DNA of 20,672 nt from Planctomycetaceae bacterium. Its GTDB lineage: Bacteria > Planctomycetota > Planctomycetia > Pirellulales > Pirellulaceae. The position numbers and the translations under genes are program-made. The stretch is taken from assembly GCA_005773145.1 (NCBI GenBank), contig SXHS01000181.1, forward strand, positions 1-20,672, given 5' to 3'. Of the stretch, positions 15,285-20,672 are shown in pieces. Below the pieces are notes generated by a model. It did no database searches, was not told the DNA's origin, and saw only the letters and a list, made by a program, of their open reading frames with translations. Within the stretch, counting starts at the first letter, position 1. Each line of letters starts with the position of its first letter.

Positions 15285-16454
15285 TCAATCGCGTGCCCGT
15301 GACACAAAGGCGTCGCGGGCAGCCTGGTAGACCTCTGGTATTGGCACTTGATGCGCGGTCGCGATACCGCGGCACGCCTCGTACTCCGGCGAGAACCGTT
15401 CGCTTCCGGACACGCACACCACCTTGCCGGGGACACTACCCCAGGGTGTCTGCACCGAGCGGGACTCGCGAGGCAGCTTCCGGCGGGTCGCCACGGTGCT
15501 GCGAACGCCCAAGGACGTCGTTTCGCGGAAAAGGATGGACTCGAATCGGTCACGCTGACCAACCTCGCAGAGCACCGTGAGCAGCACTCCGGGGCGATTT
15601 TTCTTCATGGCGATCGGGAGCCAATAGACATCCAGCGCCCCGGCAGCCATTAGTTGCTCGCAACAATGACCGATCCACTCGCCATTGGTGTCGTCCAAGT
15701 TGGTTTCCAGAACACAAATTTGATCGGCAAGGGCGGAATGCTCCTCGCCCAGCAACAACCGCAATAAATTGCTTTGCTCTGCGAAATCGCGATCTCCGGC
15801 GCCGCAACCAATCTTCTCGACCGTCATGGCCGGGACGGGACCAAAACGCTGAGCAAGTGTGCCGACGATCGCGGCCCCAGTGGGCGTGGTCAACTCCGAG
15901 GTAACCACCGAATCCGCCAAGGGTATCCCCTTCAGCAACTCAGCAGTTGCAGGAGCGGGTACACTCGTGCGGCCATGCGCAATCTCGATGGTTCCGGATC
16001 CGGTGGGTATGGGGGAACAAACGCACGTATCGACTGCCAGTAAATCCCAGCCGATGGCTGTTCCCACGATATCGGCAATCGAATCGACCGCCCCCACTTC
16101 ATGGAAGTGCACCTTGCGGATTGTGGTGCCGTGGACATGGGCTTCCGCCTCGGCCAGTCGGGCGAAGATGCGAGTGGCGATGTCTTGTTGCCGTGGATTC
16201 AGCCGACTGCGGTCAATCATCTCCTGGATGTGGTGCAGGTGACGGTGCGCATGCTCGGGCTCGTGTCGGACATGCACCTTAGTCCCACGAAATCCCTTGC
16301 GTTTCACTTCCTCGATCTCAAGTCGGCAGGAAGGAAGCCCCAGCGAATCGATGCCGTCCTGGAGGGCCTCGAGCGGCGCTCCGACATCGACCAGCGCGCC
16401 CAACATCATGTCACCGCTGATACCGCTAGCACAATCGAGGTAGGCAATTTTCAT
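15285..16454 (-). CDS. larC: Nickel-pincer cofactor biosynthesis protein LarC (nickel insertion)
   Basis: LarC inserts nickel into the pyridinium-derived pincer cofactor of lactate racemase and related enzymes, in a CTP-dependent reaction. The 389-residue product starts with the family signature MKIAYLDCASGISGDMMLGAL. It continues with a histidine-rich segment (HVRHEPEHAHRHLHHI, near 60-75), HFHEVGAVDSIADIVG, TPTGAAI and ETNLDDTNGE. The frame is unbroken, unlike the lactobacillar larC, which is split and joined by programmed frameshifting. Of two adjacent ATGs, 16454 is better spaced from GGGA. No larB, larE or larA is in the window, so any partner genes lie elsewhere. The small membrane protein gene follows closely. 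Confidence 0.93.
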   Translation of the reverse strand: MKIAYLDCASGISGDMMLGALVDVGAPLEALQDGIDSLGLPSCRLEIEEVKRKGFRGTKVHVRHEPEHAHRHLHHIQEMIDRSRLNPRQQDIATRIFARLAEAEAHVHGTTIRKVHFHEVGAVDSIADIVGTAIGWDLLAVDTCVCSPIPTGSGTIEIAHGRTSVPAPATAELLKGIPLADSVVTSELTTPTGAAIVGTLAQRFGPVPAMTVEKIGCGAGDRDFAEQSNLLRLLLGEEHSALADQICVLETNLDDTNGEWIGHCCEQLMAAGALDVYWLPIAMKKNRPGVLLTVLCEVGQRDRFESILFRETTSLGVRSTVATRRKLPRESRSVQTPWGSVPGKVVCVSGSERFSPEYEACRGIATAHQVPIPEVYQAARDAFVSRARD

Positions 16455-16554
16455 CATTCTTTCCCGCAGGCGGTCGTACAAGCCTCGTCGCGTGTGGGGC
16501 GCGGGGCTAGGCACCGCCGCTCAGCCGGGCTCCGCCAGCCGCCTGCGGCGATTC

Positions 16555-16568
16555 TGACACCCCTGTCA
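16555..16568. promoter_or_regulatory. TGACA-N4-TGTCA dyad between divergent genes
   Basis: A perfect 5-base inverted repeat with a 4-base centre of C's lies in the 228-base gap between larC and the pseudo-receiver gene. Dyads of this shape are typical of dimeric regulators, but chance occurrence is possible in a short motif. No regulator gene is adjacent. Confidence 0.25.
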
Positions 16569-16626
16569 CAGGCTCGCAAGGCCACTTGCCCCGCACCGCA
16601 GGGCCACGCCATTCGCCCCGTTGCCG

Positions 16627-16655
16627 TTGACCTGTCTCCTGAATCGCGATAAAAC
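16627..16655 (+). promoter_or_regulatory. Candidate promoter of the pseudo-receiver gene
   Basis: TTGACC (16627-16632) is a five-of-six -35 match, followed after 17 bases by TAAAAC (16650-16655), a four-of-six -10. It would give a leader of about 20 bases before ATG 16683, with GGAG at 16672-16675 as ribosome binding site. Confidence 0.4.
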
Positions 16656-16682
16656 CGGCCGATTCCAGGCTGGAGTTGCCCC

Positions 16683-17543
16683 ATGACCACAAATTCGGAA
16701 TCCGTTCCTTCATCCATTGGCGGATCCCGCGACGTTGCTCCCCAGGAGCTGTTGCCGGCCCACATGCGCGTGCTCTTCATTCACACGCACCGTGAGCTGG
16801 CTGACCACCTAACAGCCGCTCTGGCGTGCGATCGCGCGTCGCAGGTACATGTGTACGAGGCTCTAGGCGTTGCGAGTGGCCTCAATCGTCTGCGGCGCGA
16901 TGCGTTCGATGTGGTCTTGATCAGCCACGAGCCGCCGGCCCTGAATGCGCTCGATGTGCTGGACGCCGTTAAGGCTGGTGGGGCTAGCGACCTGCCGGTG
17001 ATCGTCCTGGGATTGGCGGACGAGGCCGACCTGGGACCCTGGTGCTACGAGGCCGGGGCGGATGCCTATGTGACCGCGCCAGCCACCTCCGTGCGATCTT
17101 TCTTGTGGACCGTGGCACGCGTCATGCAACACGCGCGACTGTCGGTCGAGAACCGACGCTTGACTCAATTGATACAACAGCGGCAAGAACGCGACCGCGA
17201 AGAAGCTGGCCAGTATCTCTATCAGTTGGAGTCCATCGGTTGCAGCATGAACCCGCCGGATGCCATACCAGCGCCGCTCCAGTCCCGGTACCGCGAATTG
17301 ATGCGGGCCCATGTCGTGATGGGTAGTGGGCTGATGGGTGACGAAGTAGGCGTCTTGGCCGACTTGTTGGCATTGGCCGAAATTCCACCACGCGACTTCC
17401 TGCGGCTGCACGGCACCACATTGGAAGAGCTGATCGCCGATCTGGGGAGCCGCAGCGCCCGTCACATCATGCATCGCGCCGGCCTCCTGGCGTTAGATGT
17501 CGGCGCACGAATGGCGGAACGTTTTCAACAAACGCACCGGTAG
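16683..17543 (+). CDS. Pseudo-receiver (degenerate response-regulator) protein
   Basis: A 286-residue protein with an N-terminal receiver-like fold (about 28-150) and a helical C-terminal region I cannot assign. The receiver strand and loop pattern is clear (MRVLFIHTHREL, FDVVLISHEPPA, LPVIVLGLADEAD, YEAGADAYVTAP), but each phosphorylation residue is replaced. H34/T35 stand for the acidic pair, S81 for the phosphoacceptor aspartate, G110 for the Thr/Ser and A132 for the lysine. It should therefore not be phosphorylated in the usual way and may act as a protein-binding module. Residues 150-185 are charged and helical, possibly a coiled coil. The rest (about 200-286) includes LHGTTLEELIADLGSRSARHIMHRAGLLALDVG. 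It is divergent from larC. No histidine kinase is nearby. Confidence 0.78.
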   Translation: MTTNSESVPSSIGGSRDVAPQELLPAHMRVLFIHTHRELADHLTAALACDRASQVHVYEALGVASGLNRLRRDAFDVVLISHEPPALNALDVLDAVKAGGASDLPVIVLGLADEADLGPWCYEAGADAYVTAPATSVRSFLWTVARVMQHARLSVENRRLTQLIQQRQERDREEAGQYLYQLESIGCSMNPPDAIPAPLQSRYRELMRAHVVMGSGLMGDEVGVLADLLALAEIPPRDFLRLHGTTLEELIADLGSRSARHIMHRAGLLALDVGARMAERFQQTHR

Positions 17544-17710
17544 AGGGGTCCCAGCCAGCGAAAATCCTGCGACACCGGCAACGCCTAATCCCCCACTATT
17601 TTCGCCCGACGGAGCCCCGCCGTCCCCTCCGACGGGCCAGAATCTCCTGAAAATCTACCGGCGGATCGCTGCGGGACCAGACCGTGCCGGGCGACGGGCG
17701 GAAATCGCGG

Positions 17711-17739
17711 TTACCCGGTTTGGGGAAAAGAGTTAGAAT
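17711..17739 (+). promoter_or_regulatory. Candidate promoter of the TPR protein gene
   Basis: TAGAAT (17734-17739) is a five-of-six -10 match, with a weak TTACCC (17711-17716) at a 17-base spacing. It lies in the 289-base gap before the TPR gene and would leave a leader of nearly 90 bases. The rest of this gap is GC-rich with a few short dyads near 17606-17635, and nothing else I can assign. Confidence 0.35.
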
Positions 17740-17832
17740 CAAGGGTTGATGGAAGCCGTTTGTGGTGCGCCGTTTGGAAGTCGTCGGCTGCTGGTGACAA
17801 GTGGGTGACCAGCCAAAGGGGGTAGTGTGCGT

Positions 17833-19692
17833 ATGTTTCAGACATTTCAACAAACCGATCGAGGTCCACTCTGTGCAATGCGGCATTGGGTTGTGGGCAG
17901 TATCTTGACGGGCAGTATCTTGACGAGCAGTGTTTTGACGGGCGGTATCTTGACGCTGAGTGGCCTGTCTTCGGCCGTCCGGGCGGACGAGACTGAGACG
18001 CCAACTGCCGTCGATGTGGACAACCCGGGCATTGAGCACCTGGACCAGGCGACCGATCTTAAGTTGAATGCGGAGAGCATGACCGACCTGGAGAAGGTCG
18101 TGACGCACTGCGAGCAAGCTCTGGCGAAGGGCTTGAATGCCGAGAACGCTGCCTTTGCTCGGCAGCTCATGTCGGCAACTCTCTACGAACATGCGGCGCG
18201 AATTGGGGAGGTGATCTTCGACAAAAATCCTCCCGATCGTCGCTGGCATCTGCTGCGTCAGTTCGCGCTACGTGATCTGAATAAGGCATTGGAAATCTCC
18301 CCCGACAGCGCCGAGGTTCATCTGTTAGTCGCCCGCTTGGAGGCACTGCCAGGTGGGGATCGCGGCAAGGGGCGTGCCTCCGCCGATCGGGCGGTAGCGT
18401 TGCTGGCCGACAACAAGTTGGAACTCTCCGCGGCCCTCGTGCAGCGGGGAAGTTATCAGGAAGACGCCGAACAACGCATGGCGGACTACTCGCAGGCGAT
18501 TAAGCTGGATCCCAACAACGAAGATGCCTTGCGGGCACGCGGTCTGTTGCGACTGGAGCAAACGGATAACGCCGGTGCAGCCGACGATTTGCTTCACCTA
18601 CTGGAAAAGAGTGACAAGGATGTGTTGGCCCTCCAGGCCGTAGCGGAGGCCTTGGCCAATCAACAGAAGTTCGAAGATGCCTTGGGATTTCTCCAAAAGG
18701 CACAGGATGCAAACCCCACTTCCCCGGTACCGCATCTGCTGCGAGCTCGGATCCACCTAGTGCAGAAACAGACCGATGCGGCCAAAGCCGATCTGGATGA
18801 AGCCCTCAAGATACAACCCCAAAACGAAATTGCTCTGATGTTTCGCGCCCGCCTGAACCTGGAAACCGGCAAGTTCGAGGATGCCCGGCACGACGTGGAC
18901 CAGGTGCTGGAGTTGACGCCAGGACACCCACAAGCCTTGCTGCTGCACAGCGTGGTCATGTCGGCAACCGATCAATTTGATCTGGCGGTGCGTGACCTGC
19001 AACATTTGTTGCGGCTCGATCCCAAGAATGTCCCACTGCGGCTGCAGCTGGCTGCGATGCATTCTCGCTCGAAACAGCCAAAATTAGCCATTGAGGTGCT
19101 GAACGAAGTTCTCAAAGAAGATCCGCAACAATTCGATGCGCTAGTCGGTAGGGCAGACGCCAACCTGACGATGGGGCAACATCGCGAGGCCATCGGCGAT
19201 TACGATCAAGCACTGCAGATCAAGCCCAAGGATACGACCGTGCTCAATAACCTGGCCTGGATCCTGGCGACGTCGCCGGACGACGGCGTGCGCGACGGGA
19301 AACGGTCCATTGATCTGGGCCGCTTGGCTTGCGAGGAAACCAAGTTCGAAAAGCCCCATATCCTCAGTACGTACGCGGCTGGATTTGCCGAGATCGGCGA
19401 CTTTGAAGCAGCGGTCAAGTGGTCCACCGAGGCCGTGACAAAAGGCGAGCTTGAACTGGCCCAAATCACCGACGAAGCCGACAAGAAACATTTGGCCGAA
19501 CAGCTCCAGCAATTGCAAAACGAATTGGACAGCTACAAACAGACCAAACCGTGGCGTGAAGCGTTGAAGTCTGAAGAGGCAGCCGACCGCGATGCAACAC
19601 AGGTGGACGATCTGGAGCCGCAGTCGGACAAGGAAGCCAAGCCCGATACCGATTCGAAGGAAGTTGCTCCCGAAGAGGATAATGCCACCTAG
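17833..19692 (+). CDS. Exported tetratricopeptide-repeat protein
   Basis: A 619-residue exported protein of stacked TPR units, expected to serve as a protein-binding scaffold outside the cytoplasm. The N-terminal signal region is unusual, with four GSILT-type pentapeptides (residues 22-41) ending in SAVRA-DE (cleavage after about residue 51). TPR-like units fill about 85-520; clear ones include ADYSQAIKLDPNNEDALRARG, KADLDEALKIQPQNEIALMFRA and AIGDYDQALQIKPKDTTVLNNLAW. The end is acidic and lysine-rich (residues about 560-619). ATG 17833 is chosen with GGGGG 10 bases upstream; GTG 17827 is also in frame, and ATG 17878 would give a shorter, more classical signal peptide. The binding partner is unknown. 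Confidence 0.85.
   Translation: MFQTFQQTDRGPLCAMRHWVVGSILTGSILTSSVLTGGILTLSGLSSAVRADETETPTAVDVDNPGIEHLDQATDLKLNAESMTDLEKVVTHCEQALAKGLNAENAAFARQLMSATLYEHAARIGEVIFDKNPPDRRWHLLRQFALRDLNKALEISPDSAEVHLLVARLEALPGGDRGKGRASADRAVALLADNKLELSAALVQRGSYQEDAEQRMADYSQAIKLDPNNEDALRARGLLRLEQTDNAGAADDLLHLLEKSDKDVLALQAVAEALANQQKFEDALGFLQKAQDANPTSPVPHLLRARIHLVQKQTDAAKADLDEALKIQPQNEIALMFRARLNLETGKFEDARHDVDQVLELTPGHPQALLLHSVVMSATDQFDLAVRDLQHLLRLDPKNVPLRLQLAAMHSRSKQPKLAIEVLNEVLKEDPQQFDALVGRADANLTMGQHREAIGDYDQALQIKPKDTTVLNNLAWILATSPDDGVRDGKRSIDLGRLACEETKFEKPHILSTYAAGFAEIGDFEAAVKWSTEAVTKGELELAQITDEADKKHLAEQLQQLQNELDSYKQTKPWREALKSEEAADRDATQVDDLEPQSDKEAKPDTDSKEVAPEEDNAT
17896..17955 (+). repeat. Four tandem 15-bp units inside the TPR signal peptide
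   Basis: Units at 17896, 17911, 17926 and 17941 are in-frame copies of GGCAGTATCTTGACG. The first two are identical, the third differs at three bases and the fourth at one. They encode GSILT, GSILT, SSVLT and GGILT in the hydrophobic core of the signal peptide. Identity at the DNA level, including silent positions, points to recent duplication or slippage rather than convergence. Confidence 0.9.
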
Positions 19693-19696
19693 CAGG

Positions 19697-19723
19697 GGGT
19701 CACCCATCACGGTGTCACCCATC
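19697..19723. repeat. Small tandem palindromes after the TPR gene
   Basis: GGGTCACCC (19697-19705) and GGTGTCACC (19711-19719) are each symmetrical around a single central base. The word GTCACCCATC occurs at 19699 and again at 19714. It sits just after the TPR stop and before phhB. It could be a weak transcript end or a protein-binding site; no T-run follows. Confidence 0.3.
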
Positions 19724-19767
19724 GCATCAGCCGCCAGTACCCCACGTCAACGAAGGAAACGCTCGCG

Positions 19768-20121
19768 ATGGATATTCAATCGCCCGACCAGTTGATACAC
19801 ATGAAATGCAAGCCCTGCGAAGGTGGCGTGGAGCCCTGTTCGTTGGACGAAGCACGCCGTCAACTGGCGACACTCTCCGGATGGTACCTGACACATGACG
19901 GCCAACGTATTCGCAAGGATTGGCGAGTGAAGAACTTCATGGTGGGGATGAAGTTCTTTGAGGCCGTGGCAGCGATTGCCGAGGACGACGGACATCACCC
20001 CGATCTGCATTTGGAAGCCTATCGCAACGTGTCCATTGAGTTGTGGACCCATGCCATAGGGGGCCTCTCTGAGAATGACTTCATTCTCGCCGCCAAAATT
20101 GATCAGCTGCCACTGTCGTGA
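19768..20121 (+). CDS. phhB: Pterin-4a-carbinolamine dehydratase
   Basis: This enzyme dehydrates 4a-hydroxytetrahydrobiopterin, recycling the cofactor of aromatic amino acid hydroxylases; some homologues serve in molybdopterin or other pterin metabolism. The 117-residue product contains the family pattern in full: E72-D-D-G-H76-H77-P78, then Y85, H95 and D104, within EDDGHHPDLHL and TH-AIGGLSENDF. It carries a short N-terminal extension with four cysteine or histidine residues (HMKCKPC...EPC) common to longer versions. AAGGAA about 8 bases upstream supports ATG 19768. No phenylalanine hydroxylase gene is in the window, so the substrate is open. Confidence 0.93.
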   Translation: MDIQSPDQLIHMKCKPCEGGVEPCSLDEARRQLATLSGWYLTHDGQRIRKDWRVKNFMVGMKFFEAVAAIAEDDGHHPDLHLEAYRNVSIELWTHAIGGLSENDFILAAKIDQLPLS

Positions 20122-20176
20122 ACGGTGCTGGACCGTTGTGGGCGACCTGCGCCATGCGAGGGAAGGGATCTTTGGC

Positions 20177-20200
20177 ACGCAGAGACGCAGAGACGCTGAG
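20177..20200. repeat. Tandem ACGCAGAG octamers between convergent genes
   Basis: Three head-to-tail octamers (20177, 20185, 20193) read ACGCAGAG, ACGCAGAG and ACGCTGAG, followed by GAGAGAG. The word CACGCAGAG and its variants also form the arms of the inverted repeat at 1471-1520. Like that copy, it lies between two convergent genes. The rest of the 154-base gap includes a run of eight G's (20213-20220) and nothing else assignable. Confidence 0.6.
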
Positions 20201-20275
20201 GAGAGAGATGCCGGGGGGGGAGACGTGGTGGAGCGTGGCCACGCTACGTCATCGCGAGGCAGCCCATCAGACGCA

Positions 20276-20672
20276 TTAGAAATGGCGGGCAACTTCTAGG
20301 AGGGTGCGGACGTAGAGTCCGGTCGCGCCGGCATCCAGCCAAGGTTTCGGTTTTTCCTGAAAGGCGGGGCCGGCAATATCGAGATGGGTCCAGGGACAGG
20401 AGCCGACAAAGACTTCCAGGAACTTTGCTGCGGTGATGGCCCCTCCCCAGCGTCCTTGTCCGATATTTTTGATATCAGCGACCTCGCTCTTAATTTGCTC
20501 GGCATACTCGGGGAACATGGGCAATTGCCACAGCGGCTCGCCGCAGGCGCTTGCCGCGCGCAGGATCTGGTCGCACCACGCTTGGTTATTGGTCATGGCT
20601 CCAGCGACGTCATTGCCCAACGCCACGACGCATGCGCCGGTAAGAGTCGCCAGATCGATCATGGCGGCCGGC
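20276..20672 (-). CDS. pepA: Leucyl aminopeptidase (M17), C-terminal part, cut by window edge
   Basis: The 3' part of a cytosol aminopeptidase gene; the 5' part lies beyond the window. Reading from the edge, the protein continues PAAMIDLATLTGACVVALGND, the segment that follows the metal-binding NTDAEGR motif in M17 peptidases. It then shows GRWGGAITAAKFLEVFV, WTHLDIAGPAF and GATGLYVRTLLE, all typical of the family's C-terminus. The ATG at 20662 is internal, not a start. The main metal ligands and catalytic residues are outside the window, so activity cannot be judged. The enzyme removes N-terminal residues from peptides and acts as a hexamer in the cytoplasm. It converges on phhB. Confidence 0.93.
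   Translation of the reverse strand, partial: PAAMIDLATLTGACVVALGNDVAGAMTNNQAWCDQILRAASACGEPLWQLPMFPEYAEQIKSEVADIKNIGQGRWGGAITAAKFLEVFVGSCPWTHLDIAGPAFQEKPKPWLDAGATGLYVRTLLEVARHF

Noticed and set aside
15285..16454. Programmed frameshift in larC
   Set aside because: The frame is continuous from the MKIAYLDC start to the C-terminus, so no shift is needed.
17497..17736. 79-codon ORF overlapping the end of the pseudo-receiver gene
   Set aside because: Low-complexity Pro/Ala-rich product starting inside the previous gene, with no binding site; it probably reflects GC-rich non-coding sequence.
17896..17955. CRISPR-like array
   Set aside because: The 15-bp units are directly adjacent without spacers, in frame, and inside a coding region.

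Overview
The window looks like planctomycete DNA, probably from a Pirellulales-type bacterium. I base this on moderately high G+C, short gaps between genes, frequent weak ribosome binding sites, and several proteins of a kind I associate with Planctomycetes: a 275-residue unnamed protein, a secreted protein whose mature end reads FCPFC, a TPR lipid-free exported protein and a KorAB pair. The taxonomic call is inference from protein character, not from a marker gene. I see no rRNA, tRNA, CRISPR array, insertion sequence or phage gene.

Layout. Positions 81-1457 encode an exported metal-dependent amidohydrolase, which converges on ribBA (1556-2803, minus; bifunctional riboflavin synthesis enzyme). 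ribBA is divergent from an unnamed conserved gene (2892-3719), and the two share a compact promoter region. Next comes a four-gene plus-strand unit (3975-8007): a CBS-pair protein, korA, korB, and a zinc-ribbon plus CBS-pair protein. KorAB is a 2-oxoacid:ferredoxin oxidoreductase, most likely for 2-oxoglutarate in the TCA cycle. The flanking CBS proteins may regulate it by sensing nucleotides. The 5' leader of this unit holds a perfect 8-bp hairpin and short direct repeats.

Positions 8216-14802 form a second plus-strand cluster: an FtsX/MacB-type ABC permease without its ATPase, a secreted and membrane-anchored protein with an FCPFC mature end, a membrane protein with two copies of a CCFG-containing domain, and a DUF255 thioredoxin-like protein with a CHWC motif. 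The permease next to a DUF3299-like protein recalls the Zrg zinc system of Vibrio. This is the most promising candidate for an undescribed envelope or metal-handling system in the window.

Positions 14799-16454 (minus) carry larC (nickel-pincer cofactor synthesis) and a small membrane/coiled-coil protein. A divergent gene at 16683 encodes a receiver-like protein that has lost all phosphorylation residues. A large exported TPR protein (17833-19692) has a tandemly repeated pentapeptide inside its signal peptide. phhB (pterin-4a-carbinolamine dehydratase) follows, and the window ends in the 3' part of a minus-strand leucyl aminopeptidase gene.

The two convergent intergenic gaps (near 1.5 kb and 20.2 kb) both contain a related ACGCAGAG-type repeat, which suggests a dispersed element that tolerates only gene ends. 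No gene-free stretch exceeds 300 bases; the longest is 17544-17832.
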